From Aurantiochytrium sp. KH105 (taxonomy: Eukaryota > Sar > Bigyra > Thraustochytrida > Thraustochytriidae): DNA of 64,000 nt. Position 1 is the first letter of the stretch. Each line of letters begins with the position of its first letter. A program made the position numbers and the translations under genes. The stretch is taken from the NCBI GenBank assembly GCA_003116975.1, contig BGKB01000136.1:117551-181550 (forward strand), given 5' to 3'. Positions 49,101-59,381 of this stretch are shown here, in pieces. The notes beneath the pieces are model-generated. The model ran no database searches. It was given only the letters and a program-made list of their open reading frames with translations, and was not told where the DNA came from.

Positions 49101-50201
49101 ATCCGACTTTTTCAGAAGCTTGACCTCCTCGTACGTTTCGCGAGAGCGGAGCATTTCGACGATCTTTCGTGAGTTTGCCCAGTCATGGTCCCGCATGACA
49201 TGGGGCGCAAAGTAACTTCCTTTTTCAAGTTTTTTCATGACTTGCGAAAGCGTCATCATCCCCTTGGGCGCAGGAAGGCCGCCGTAGTCCTTGCCAAGAA
49301 TAAAACCGTAACGATCGAGCTTGAGCACCCGGTCAAGGGTGCGCTTAAAGTGGTTGCGCTGGATTTCTAGCAATCTGCAGCGCTTCGCGAGTGGGTCCTC
49401 GAGAACCGTTCTGTGCACACGTTTGCTGTTTTTCGGCGCGCTGCCGCTTCCAGCGCTGCTATTGGCGCTGCTCGTTGCTGCAGGTAGCCTTGTTTCGGCA
49501 GCAGGAGCAGCAGGCGGCGCGGCGACGACCTTGGCAAACATGCCCTTGCTGCTCAAGGGCGCGCTTTCAGCTTGCTGAGGGGAGACATCCGATTGTGGAG
49601 GTGCGGTCGAACCGCCGGCGAAAGCCGAGGCCGAGGCCAAGTTCGAGCCCGCAGACGAGGCGGACATCTTTGCATTCGACGCAAGCTGCGACGAGTCTGC
49701 TCCGCCAACCGACCTTGAGGTTTTCTCGTTGGTCGTTGACGTAACAGATGCAGAGCTCGGCCTCGAGGTGGTTTTCGTAGCAATGGTATCAGTAATATCA
49801 GTAGCAGGAGTAGGAGCAGGAGCAGCGTCAGCACTAGCAGCGTCAGCATCAGCTCCAGCAGCGTCAGCATCGGCAGAAGCAGCTGCAGGGGCAGCACTGT
49901 CTGAGGTTGCAACAGTGGGACTTGAAAGAGGTGCAACGACGACTGCGTTTTCACCATCTCTGGCACGTGCCTTTTGCAAGTCTGGAACCGCCGTCGGCGT
50001 GTACCCGTCGACCTCGATGCCCTTGCTCTCGAGCAGTTTGCTCGAGGGCTTGATGCCCCTTGCAGATTTCCTCATGTTTTTCAAATCCTCGGCGCGATCA
50101 GACTGGACGTGGGTTCGGATGGACTCGGCCTCGCCTCGCCTCTCCTCTCGCCTTCCTCGCTGCCGCGTCGCGTCCTCGTCCGCCTCGCGCCACGCGCGCA
50201 A
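40848..50201 (-). CDS. ATXR3/SDG2-like SET methyltransferase with CW finger, Tudor-like and bromodomain-like regions
   Basis: A 3,117-residue intronless protein (second Met at residue 43, 50075, is an equally good start). In order: Ser/Ala-rich N-terminus; a bromodomain-like block with an internal insert, about 290-440; basic linkers with AT-hook-like GRGR words near 880-940; a Tudor-like block, about 957-1012; and a SET domain, about 1030-1225. The SET domain has HSCRPN (from 1152), GEEVTIDYNCVTDS and the post-SET-like CLCGSEGCRGSFLY, closest to plant ATXR3/SDG2, an H3K4 methyltransferase. Further on are a long Ser/Thr/Lys region, two more Tudor-like pieces (about 1610-1650 and 1755-1785) and a CW-type zinc finger near 2160-2215 (WIRCEAKDCEKWRKLP), which in other proteins reads H3K4 methylation. 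A further Tudor/agenet-like part follows. The last 290 residues hold a 43-residue tandem repeat. Reader plus writer in one chain suggests spreading or maintenance of H3K4 methylation, by inference. Confidence 0.87.
41063..41708. repeat. 129-bp coding minisatellite, about five units
   Basis: The anchor word CACTCTCGCT recurs at 41192, 41321, 41450 and 41579, exactly 129 bases apart; a diverged unit precedes the first. In protein it gives a 43-residue repeat whose core is SESAAVPAEAK followed by an EKVESRSTES-like part and an HESNA/NESK end. Because 129 is a multiple of three, copy-number change keeps the reading frame of the SET protein. Confidence 0.92.
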
Positions 50202-50865
50202 GGCCGTGCGTGTGCTCGACCCGACGTTAGGTCGGGGTCCGCTCAGATGCGCTCTTTCTCTCTGCCGCGCCGGAATGCTGGACGCGAAGACCGCCTCTCC
50301 GGGGCGCAGCGCAGCGCGCCGTCCGCGTCCGCGCCTGTGCCTGTGCCCGCGCCCGCGCCCGCGCCCGCGCGCTCGCGCCCGCGCCGCCCGCGTCGCTCGC
50401 GCGCGCTTCCTCGGTCGGGTCTGGTGTCACCGGGCTCGCCTTGTTTGTTCGCCGGGATTTGCAAGTGGCTTTTGCGCGCTCGGCAAGTGCGCAATCGCCG
50501 CGATGCAAGTCGGTTATAGCGCCGCTGCCAGTTGGATAGCTTAGCACGGCGAGCTCCGTTGTCTACGCGTTGTGGGTATGGAGCATCCATCGTGTTGCCC
50601 ATTGCTCATGAGGACGCTCGGTATGAACGCCGCCGATGTGCTCTTTATTGATCGGGCGACGAAGAGCGTTCCTTCGCCTTTTCATACTTTTTGGCTTGGG
50701 GGAACAGCGGGCAAGAAGAGGAGATACATTTTTGATCAGAGGAAGTATGATGCGGCACGAGATGTTCGCGAGAATTGTTGTTTGTGCAGGGTAGAGGATT
50801 AAAATTACTTTATGCGAAGACGAGGAACGGCTGGAAAACGAAGACGCGGGAGGGAACGTGCATGA
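50202..50865. other. Intergenic region
   Basis: 664 bases upstream of the SET gene. The left half is a GC-rich (CGCCCG)-like stretch near 50339-50395, the right half mixed. A 76-residue plus frame (50572-50802) has no recognisable feature; I do not call it. Confidence 0.4.
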
Positions 50866-51843
50866 TCAGAGGCGGCTCCAAAGAGGGCGCGTGGTGCGAG
50901 CGAGCCAAAAGACGAGAAAAGGGCCATACTTGGACTTTTCGTAGGAAAAGTTGACCATGTGGTTGAGAAAGGGAAGACCAAGCATGGCGTTGGCCAATGC
51001 AACGCTTTCGACCTTGTTGACCTCACGGAGCTTGGTCTGAGATCCGTTTTCGATGATTTTGCGCGTGCGGCCCGATGCAATCCATTCCTCGGCAAGCTCT
51101 TGGGTTTTGGCGAGGACCTGATCTTGGGGAACAACGTACTGGCAGTAGCCGAGCTCGAGCGCATCCTGCGCAGAGAGCTTGCGACCTTCGAGGATTTCGC
51201 GGGCCGTCGTTTCGCCAAAGGCCTGAGGAAAGGTGTACGAGCTGCATCCCTCGGGGACGAGACCAAGACTCTTGAACGGGGTCAGAAAGCTCGCGCTCTC
51301 TGCGGCAACGATGGCATCGGCAATAAAGGCCGAGGTGACAGAGGCGCCAATTGCTGGTCCGTTGGCCGCAATAAAGAGCGGCTTGGGAAAGTCAATGAAG
51401 GGCGCAAAAAGAGCCTCGTTCTGCTCGGTGATTGCAGCAAGGAGATCTCGGGGGTGCATGGGTTTGAGGCTGCCTGCGAAGTCGACACCTGCGCAGTAGT
51501 ACTTTCCGGCGCCTGTGTGTTTGGGAGTGTGTTGGTATCGCATTTGAGGCCGAAGCGACGCGAAAGGAGATGATCGTATCGTGAGTCAATGTGAGCAAAA
51601 TGTTTGATGCGAAGAAAGAACAAGCGAGTTTTGGAGACTTTGTCTGCATCTTGCGTTCAACGTACCCGTGAGGATGCATGCTTTGACGGTATCATCCTTG
51701 GCGGCCTGCTCGAGACCCTCCTGGAAGGCCTGGACAAGGTCCGGACTCCACCCGTTCAACTTGGCCGGCCTGTTGAACGTCAGCGTACGGACGCCGTTGC
51801 AATCCGACTGGAGAAGCACCTCTTCCTTTTGCTCCATCGCCAT
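50866..51843 (-). CDS. Peroxisomal enoyl-CoA delta isomerase (ECI2-like), two exons
   Basis: Coding sequence joins 51843-51666 and 51512-50866 on the minus strand, 274 residues. Exon 1 starts MAMEQKEEVLLQSDCNGVRT and carries TFNRPAKLNGWSPDL; exon 2 resumes GKYYCAGVDFAGSL. The junction (G|GC, Gly) restores the crotonase oxyanion-hole motif as LTGAGKYYCAGVD. ANGPAIGASVT and FLTPFKSLGLVPEGCSSYTF follow, the latter carrying the Glu expected in isomerases of this group. The last residues, WSRL, end in SRL, a classical PTS1 signal, so the enzyme should sit in peroxisomes. It moves the double bond of unsaturated enoyl-CoA so that beta-oxidation can continue. Enoyl-CoA hydratase is the alternative, but the single acidic residue pattern favours isomerase. 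An ACBP domain, present in some animal ECI2 forms, is absent. Confidence 0.88.
51513..51665 (-). other. Spliceosomal intron (153 bp) in the enoyl-CoA isomerase gene
   Basis: On the minus strand it begins GTACGT after ACGG and ends ACACACAG before GCGCCGG. It is phase 1 and interrupts the crotonase oxyanion-hole motif. Both flanking frames are otherwise closed to each other, and joining them gives continuous family sequence, so this is the best-supported intron of the window. Confidence 0.88.
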
Positions 51844-52757
51844 GGTGCTCGAGTTCCTTCCGTGCTGGCACCTCTTTGTATCCTTTGCGTGCGTGCGTGC
51901 GTGTACTTCGGCAAGCTGGCGAGTTGGCGAGCGAGCGAGCGAGCGAGCTAGTGAGTTTGCGTTTCGTGACGATGAGGTCCTGGTCCTAGTCCAAGTCCAA
52001 AGCCAGGGTGTGGACTGCTGCTGGGTGGAGAGCGTTTGTTTGGCCTTCATCGGCAGTCAGTTCCGCGCCGGATGATCAATACTCGGTTGGACGTTTAAGC
52101 CTTTCGATGATGAGCAAGCGACGGAAGAAATTTGCTTTCGCCGATTCTCGCTAGAATTCTCGCCAGAATTCTCAAGTGGTTGAGATCTCGGCTCCGTAAA
52201 AACCTTTGGATGATGAGCAAGCGACGGAAGAAAGTTGCTTTCTCCAATCCTCGCCAGAATTCTCAAATGGTTGAGATCTCGACTCGAGTATCATCGAAGT
52301 TTCGTAAGCTAATCTTAGTTAAGATGATCTTTTCTTTTCTGCATGATTGATGCGGCCGGCTGCAAGTTGTGCAGAAGAAGGCCAACGTTGTAAACCCACA
52401 CACGGGGAAGGTTGCGGAGAAACGCATATACTTTATATAATTCAAAGTGAAGAAGAAGAAGAAGGACAATGAAGGATGTTATCTCGCATTGCAGGCTCAG
52501 AGCAGTCGGAAGCGCTTGTGACGAGACAATCACCAACTTCGCCGTTCTAATTATTTGATTTTTCAGTGCAGGTATGGCCAAAGACTCGGTTGGCCACGGA
52601 ATGGGAAACAAAATTTCGCGAGCAGCGGCTGCGCGGCAGTGTGATGTGTGGAGCTCCTCCCTTGGAGCTCTCGAGGTTCTGTGTGTATATATTTGCAAAA
52701 GAAAAAGGGAAGGAAGGACAAAAAAGGAAGGAAAGAAGAAAGGGTCTCTCTCTCTCT
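51844..52757. other. Intergenic region with (GCGA)n and a 103-bp direct repeat
   Basis: This lies between the promoter side of the isomerase gene and the 3' flank of the AGC kinase gene. (GCGA)n is at about 51926-51949. A direct repeat of about 95 bases with a 103-base period spans about 52101-52292. The rest is A/T-rich, with short A/G runs near 52440-52470 and (TC)n at about 52745-52758. No gene called. Confidence 0.5.
52101..52292. repeat. Degenerate direct repeat, 103-bp period, two copies
   Basis: GATGATGAGCAAGCGACGGA begins at 52106 and again at 52209; both copies end in CTCAA(G/A)TGGTTGAGATCTCG. Inside each are AATTCTCGCCAGAATTCTC-like words. It lies in non-coding DNA; no terminal inverted repeats or target-site duplication are visible. 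Confidence 0.85.
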
Positions 52758-53807
52758 CTACTGCAGGGAGAACGGAGCCAAATAGCCCTCGCGTGCAGCG
52801 AGATCCCAATCGACAGACGCAAAAAGCGCGTGGGTCTTGATAGCTTCAAGACCCTTGTTGTACCCGAGTCGTTCAGACCGTGGTTTTACCAAAAGCTTTT
52901 CAATGAGGTCCCATTCAGCATCGAGAGCCTCTGCTCCAAGATCCTGTGGCGAAGGCAGTGGCGTGCAGCAGATAAGATTGCAAGTCTCTTGCGCATCGAC
53001 CCCATCCCAGGGCCAGGATCCAAAAAGCATTTCAAAAATGAGGACACCGTAACTCCACCAGTCGGTTTCGATGCCGTGGCATTCTCGCCGAAGGATCTCC
53101 GGGGCAGAATAGAAGATGGTCCCGGAACTGGTGACGACCTCGAGGCGGCCGTTCTCAGGATTGCGATCGCGCTTTTCGTCAAGAAGGACAGACAGCCCGA
53201 AGTCGAGGAGACGCACGTGTCCTGAGGCTGTGAGGCCAATGTTCTCTGGCTTGAGGTCGGCATGAATGATGTTGCGATCGTGAAGGTACTGAATCCCGAT
53301 GGCGATCTCGACAGCGTAGTGAATGACGTCGCCGATGAGCAGGGAGTCACATGAGGCCAACAAGGAGAAGAGGTCACCCCCGCGGCAGTGCTCCATGCCG
53401 ATGAAGGAGACGTGGGGTGTGCAGGTTCCAAAGAGGAACTCGACGATGAACTTGCATTTGCTGGGCTCGGCGTTGAGACGCCTCATGATATCGATTTCGT
53501 TCTCCGCCTGGTGAACGTTCTCGTCACCGACGAGGTGCATGCCGGATTCGCTCGCATTGCGCCTTTGGAGCTTGAGCACGAAGTTGCCCTTGCTCACGGT
53601 GGCGCCGGCGAGGTCGGGCACGGAGAGGTCGGGCCGAAGTACGTCCTCGAAGCCGCAGACGGCGGTGGCCGCGCAGTCTGCCTCGCTTGCGCCGCGCGCT
53701 GCCTCGGAGGCCTTGGCCTCCTCCGCGTCTGCTGCGTTCGCGAGGGCGACGAGTCCGTGCTTGCTGGACCAGAGGACGGACTCTAGTTGCACGGTGGCGG
53801 GGTTCAT
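52758..53807 (-). CDS. AGC-like protein kinase with atypical active site
   Basis: This 349-residue protein is a kinase domain with an Ala-rich 50-residue N-terminus. Visible landmarks are Lys79 in FVLKL, Glu104 in NEIDIM, HADLKPEN (H182, A183, D184, K186, N189), DFG at 202-204, APEIL at 235-239 and DWWSYGVLIFEMLFGSWPW in the C-lobe. The end (SERLGYNKG, then HALFASVDW) fits AGC kinases such as PKA/S6K, with a short tail lacking a clear hydrophobic motif. Two oddities: HRD has become HAD, removing the Arg that normally reads activation-loop phosphorylation, and I see no GxGxxG loop before the Lys. It may be constitutively active, substrate-restricted or weak. An upstream exon holding the glycine loop is possible, though the Met at 53807 is the first in frame. 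Confidence 0.85.
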   Translation of the reverse strand: MNPATVQLESVLWSSKHGLVALANAADAEEAKASEAARGASEADCAATAVCGFEDVLRPDLSVPDLAGATVSKGNFVLKLQRRNASESGMHLVGDENVHQAENEIDIMRRLNAEPSKCKFIVEFLFGTCTPHVSFIGMEHCRGGDLFSLLASCDSLLIGDVIHYAVEIAIGIQYLHDRNIIHADLKPENIGLTASGHVRLLDFGLSVLLDEKRDRNPENGRLEVVTSSGTIFYSAPEILRRECHGIETDWWSYGVLIFEMLFGSWPWDGVDAQETCNLICCTPLPSPQDLGAEALDAEWDLIEKLLVKPRSERLGYNKGLEAIKTHALFASVDWDLAAREGYLAPFSLQ

Positions 53808-56800
53808 GGCGCACCACCTAGCCTGAAAGCGAGCCTCTCGCGCGGCCTCGGCAGACAGGCACGCGAGCGAGCGAGTGAGCGACCGTGCGTACGAGCGTGC
53901 GTGCGGTGGCGGTCGGCTAGGCTTGCGCGTTTGCTTGCTTGCTTCCTCGCTTGCTTGGCTGGCTTGTTGTGTGTCTGTCTTGCTTTTCTTTACGTTCGCT
54001 TGTTTCGCTTTGGCGCTTTTGTGCTTGCCTTCGCTCGCTTTTGCTGGCTGGCTCGCTAGCCCAGCAGCCAGCTGTTGCAGGCGCTGGTCGCTGACGGTCT
54101 TCGGCGGCGCCGCGATTCGGATTTGGCCTCGAGACGCTCGCCCTCCCTCCCTCCCTCCGGCCGATCATGGCGCGGCGCGGCGCGGCATGGCTGGCCGCGA
54201 GGCGCAAAGCCCGAGGAACGTGAAGGAAGCAGCGGCGAGGAGGAAGCAGCGGGGGGAGAGGCGAAAGCGGGTGGGGGGAAAGCCGCGGGGGTGGGGGGCC
54301 GATCCACAGCCGCCCACAGCGGGGGCGAAAGACCCCGCGCAGACGCGTGACGGCCCCGGCCCTCAGATGCCGGCGGGCCGCGGAGATCGGCCTGACAGTA
54401 GTAGCGCCCCTCCCGCAGCCGTCCGGCCCGTGTCCCACGGCATCGCCACTGGCGGGCGGCGGCAGATGCGCCTCCACACAGCGCGGGCACCCGCGAAAGA
54501 CCCGCCTCGTCTGTTTGGTTTTTTCTTTTCCTGGCTGCCTCAGCTGCCTACCTTTACCGGCTTCAGCCTCGGCATGCGTGAGTCTGCCTGCCGTCAAGCA
54601 AGCTAGTTGGCAACCGCGCCCGCGCGGCCTTGCAGCTGCAGCTGCAGCTGGCTGGCTGGCCTTGCGCGCGAGCCCGTTGCGATGGCTGGTGGCTGGCTAA
54701 CCCGGGAAAGCTCGCGGGGCCTGGCACGAGTGAACGAAAGAAAGGCCGGCCGGCCGAGGCAAGAGGAAAAGAAGAAAAGAGGAACGACTGCCATAATGGC
54801 CGGGGCCTTCTTTCCGGTCGCGCCGAGGCCAGAAAGCCGCCGTGGCGCACGGAGCAGCAGCACCAGAACCAGCAGCAGCAGCACCAGGACCAGCCATGGC
54901 AGCTGCAGGCGGTGCAGACACGCGCGCGGGGCGGGTTCGAGGTCAGACATCAGCGTCTTTCAAGTCTCTCAGGGCGGCCGAAAGACGTTGGTTGCCTGTC
55001 AGCCAGCTGGCCCAAGCTCTAGCTCGATACGCTGGCCTGCGGCCCGTCGGCAGGCTGGCTGGCAGCACGGGCTGGCACGGCGCGGCGTCGCACTTCGCTT
55101 CAACTCAACTCGGGTCGCCGAGCCGAGGCCTGGTGTAGCGTGGCGACTGGCCACTGGTGCCTCGCGCCTTCTCTTGCTCGGTCGAGTCTTTCGCCAAGAA
55201 TCAATAGCTCGGTGGGCTAGCTTGCCGGCTAGCTACCTCGCTGGCTGGCTGATGGCTGGCTAGCAAACCCCAGGACGTACGCGCACGCCCATCGCCAACG
55301 CCCGCTCGGCCAGCGTGTGCGGTGTGTGTGCGTGTGCGTGCGCGCCGGGGCTGCTCGTTTTCTTCTCCTCGCTTCAAGTTCGTTGCTCGACTTGCCATCT
55401 GGAGGCCTCGTCGGCGGGCGGCGCTGGTATCGTCAATCCTAGCTGGCGCTAAGGCCGCCGCGCCGCGGCCTGCTCAGACAGCCGGCAAGCAAGCGGCCCA
55501 TCCCCAATGGCGCGCCGTGCAGGAGCGGTACGTTTCTCCGCGATTCGTCGCATCGCATCGCGTCGCGTCGCGTTGCTTTCGCATCGAATTGCAACGCATC
55601 GCTTCGCTTCGCTTTCGCGCTGCATAACTCGACGCATCGGCGAGACTGCCTGGCTCGCAAGCTGGCTTGCCTGCCTGCTTGCTCCTCTGCCGCGACACGG
55701 CGTCGCGGCGATCACGCGCGAGGTGTGAACTAGGTTAGCTCTCAAAACCGCCTCCCTACGACGGCGCGGCCAAAGCTGCAAGCGCTGTACCGCGCCGTGC
55801 TGGAGAAGGTAAATGACAAAGGCCGTGGCGCCGCGGGCCGAGTGGTCGGAGAATGAGCAGGGGGGGCTCCCAAAGCGGCCCACGGTGTGGGAGGGAGCGT
55901 CGCGCCGCTGGCTCGCGCGCCGGCCGCTGCGGGTTGTCAATCGCCAATGTCAACCAAAAAAAGTAGGACAGGTAGGCCAGAGGTTGCAGTGACGGCGCGG
56001 CGCGGCGGGATATTACAAAGAAGAAATGAACGCAGCGGCTGCGGACAGCGGCTGCGCGACCGACGTTGGCGAGCCTCCGTGGCCCCTGCCGGGCCGCGCA
56101 GAGGCAGATGAAACGGGAGGCCCCGGTGCGGCGGACAGACAGCCTGCCTGCTGTCCCAGAGGAATACATGCGTTTGAGGGGCGTGGGGGCCAGGCCAGCA
56201 TGTCCGGATGGTTGGTCGGCAAGCTAGGCGGTTCTTTGGAGGGACTCCGGTCCGCGAGCCACGAGGACCTCGTCTGCGGGGCTGCTGGCCCACCGTACCC
56301 GCCACAAGCGAAGAAGAAGCATGCTGTGGGGCGGACGCAAGCTGATTGGCCTAGGTCCAGGGCGGCGCGCGAGCGCGAATGCGCCGTCCACCTGCTCGCG
56401 CGGTTTGTGCTTGGTATCCCCCCCGCCACTCGCCAATGGTCGCGGAGGGCAAAGCAAGAGCGCGCGCGCCCAGAGAACGGCGCCAGGATCCGGCAGCCTT
56501 TGCGCTGTGGCATGGCGCAGACGTGGGCTCGCCCATGAGCCAGTCAGACAGTCGCCGCCAGGCCTCGCGCCCAGAGAGAGTGTGTGAGAGAGAGGGAGAG
56601 AGAGAAGGAGCTTGAAAGATAGAGGAGAGGAGGACGCACGAAAGTCCGAGTATACTACAGCTATAGATAAAAAATGAGGACAGGAGAAACAGGCCGGGCC
56701 AAGCCGGCGCGGCCGATGTCGACCTCCGCCCAGTGCGGTACGCTAGATGTAGATTGGAACGCCGGGCTCGCGTGGCTTGATTCGAGGATCGACCAGCAAC

Positions 56801-57342
56801 CAGCCGAACAACGCAAGCCGTCCGTCGGAACGCTGGTGGCGGCGGCTGAAGGGCGCGAAAGACTCTTGAAAGACAACGAGGAGGTGAAGAAGAAGTAAAA
56901 CATGAAGATCTACACACACCCAATCGTCCACTAGTGGCAGCTGGCACGGCTCGCCGCTTCTGCCGAGACGGTCTTTCGGCGGCTACGCGGCGAGCGAGCG
57001 AGGCGAACGGACGCGACGCGACGCGCCTGCCGGTCAGGCATGCTTGCTTGCTTGCGTGCGTGCTTCGTGCACGATTCCACGCGAGCATCCTGGCGGCCGA
57101 ACCTGGAAAAAGACCAAAGACCTGGCAGATGGCCGGCCGGCCGGGACGCTTTGCCCTGGAACTGGCCGGTTGGTTGACAGGAGTAAAGGGACGACAGGGC
57201 GACCGATCGAAAGACCAACCGGGGGTATACCCGCGAAGTTGACAGCCAGAGTGGACTTACTCACGAGCTAGCTGATTGGTTGAATCGTGGCCGCTGCCGT
57301 GCGCACGGTGTTCGCGCGGGTCTGGTTGGCGCTGTGCATGGG

Positions 57343-57387
57343 ACTGGCTGGCTGGTTGGCCAGCTGGCTGGCTGGCTGGCTGGTCTG
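57343..57387. repeat. (CTGG)n microsatellite
   Basis: Ten or so CTGG/TTGG units in the gene desert. Confidence 0.85.
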
Positions 57388-57430
57388 AAGATCAAGGGGG
57401 GGGGAAACGCAAAGAAATAAAATTGGTGGA

Positions 57431-57473
57431 AGTCTGTCTGTCTGTCTGTCTGTCTGTTTATCTGTCTGTCTGT
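57431..57473. repeat. (GTCT)n microsatellite
   Basis: GTCT units with one TTTA interruption, only 45 bases after the CTGG tract. Confidence 0.88.
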
Positions 57474-58120
57474 GCGCACACGTCGAGAAAAGTGGCGTGA
57501 AATGCCGATTTTCGAGTGGCGGATCTTCCGTGCCGCTATACACCAGCATTGCTGCAGCAGCAGCCAGATGCAACGGGACGGTCTCGTCCTGAGGACGAGA
57601 CGAGAGGAGACGAGAGGTGGTTTTAGCGGTATACTACCGGTCGTTGGGACCCTTTCACTTACATGTTAGGGCGCGGCCCGACCGCAGTGCGTGCCTACAC
57701 CCATACACTGCGGGGCGATGGACGTGGGGGCTCGACGGGTCATTCAGCCTCGAAGGTCGCGGCCACGCGGTAAAGAGCCTCTTGCCGCTTCTGTGGGGTT
57801 CGGCGGGAACGGACGCGCTGCAGTGCTGGCAGCAGGAGCCCGCATCGCGGTAGCGGCCGGGGCGGCCACAGCCAGCGCTGGCGCCCGTGGCCGCTGCCGG
57901 AAGCACGCAAGCGGCATCTGAACGCCCCGCCGCTGCACTGCGGTTGGCTTTGAATTGATTCGCAGAGCCGGGTCGCGCCGGTCGCGCCGGGTTCGGATTG
58001 CTGGTTGGAATGAATGACTGAATGGATGTGCGGAGGCAGGACGGCCTGGCTCCGCGCCGCGTGGCGGCCAGCCGCGTGCCACTGCAACCACGGTCAGCTG
58101 GAGAGAGATCTCACATTCAT

Positions 58121-58224
58121 TTCATTCTTTCATTCTTTCATTCTTTCATTCTTTCATTCTTTCATTCTTTCATTCTTTCATTCTTTCATTCTTTCATTCT
58201 TTCATTCTTTCATTCTTTCATTCA
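58121..58224. repeat. Octamer tandem repeat (TTCATTCT), 13 units
   Basis: Thirteen essentially perfect 8-base units. The perfection implies recent expansion; it is the longest simple repeat of the window. Pyrimidine-rich on the plus strand. Confidence 0.95.
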
Positions 58225-58642
58225 TTCTCTGATCTTCTTCAGTGCGGGGGCCTGAGCTTGACAATGCAGCTGGCTGCAGCCGCCTGACGTCTTTCATTCA
58301 CAGGTTCGGTCGGTCGACTTGATCTCGGCCGTCGGTCGCCCTCTCTGTCAATCTCCAGCCAGCCACTGCCAATCGCCCGTCAACTCCGGTCTCGCCAAGG
58401 GCAGGCAGGCAGGACGAGGGTGGCCGCAGTCCCACCGCCGCGAGGAGCGACGGAAGGCACGGCGGTTCCAAGACGGCGCGAGGCGGAGGCGCAATACTCG
58501 CTCGAGCCACTGCAGCTTATACCTCCTTGTCGTCTGCCCCTCGGTCAGACTCACTGCACGTGAGGGGCGGGGTTCGTTCACGCGTGGAGTCTGCCCACAG
58601 CCATGTCAGGAAGTCCGCCGCTTTCGCAGCTAGTTTGTTCTC

Positions 58643-58680
58643 TGCCTGTCTGACTGCCTGCCTGCCTGCCTGCCTGCCGA
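58643..58680. repeat. (CTGC)n microsatellite
   Basis: CTGC units in tandem, preceded by diverged CTGT/CTGA copies. Confidence 0.85.
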
Positions 58681-59354
58681 CCGAACGTGGCCGCTGCTGC
58701 TGCTGCCGCGATGGCCGCTACGAGTGCGCCGCCCGCGCCAGCCGTCTCACCCGCGCGGCCCTGCGTCAGGAGAAGATCGACTGATCCCCTGCCCGCTTCC
58801 TTTCTTTCTTCGATCTTTCTCTTTTCTCTCTCTCGTTCTCACAAAGGCTCCCTCCCCTTCGTCCCGGCGAGCAAGCGAGCAGGGCAAAGCGCCCTTCCCT
58901 CCCTCCCTCCCTCGCTCGCTCGTCCTCGGCCGGACCGCGCAGAATCGTGGTCGCGACTCGCGCGGGGCGGGGCCCGGGTCCTAGCGCGGTGTAGGCGGGG
59001 GCGTAGCCGCGCGGGGCGGGGCGTGCGATCGTTAATCATGCCGAGCTGATCACGACGGAGGCGGCCCCGTCGTGCGCGCGATGGGACCGCGACGCAGCGC
59101 CGCCGCAGCTCGCAAGAGGCGGGAGTCCAGGAGGCGGGGAGAGGTAACCGCGGGCCCGGGCCCGGCCCGCCGCGCCTGTGAAGGAAGGCGAGGTCCCGGA
59201 GCTCGCGCGGCGGGCGCGGCGCTTTGGTTGACGACGTGAAGATCAGGTACAGGCCAGCCGTGGCCGGGCGACGGGCGTGACAATCGATCCGAGTCAATCA
59301 ATCACTGTCAATCAATCATAGCCCGTGAAAGACCTGCACCACACCTGCGCAGCG

Positions 59355-59381
59355 GCGAGCGAGCGAGCGAGCGAGCGAGCG
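59355..59381. repeat. (GCGA)n microsatellite
   Basis: Six GCGA units, the same motif as at 28.82 and 51.93 kb. Confidence 0.85.

Noticed and set aside
50572..50802. 76-residue plus-strand frame upstream of the SET gene
   Set aside because: No recognisable feature; its position in a promoter region makes chance more likely.
56674..56898. 74-residue frame in the gene desert
   Set aside because: Composition is fairly normal, but it is short, has no domain and lacks supporting context; left uncalled.
58121..58224. CRISPR-like array
   Set aside because: The repeat is a simple octamer with no spacers, in a eukaryotic context.
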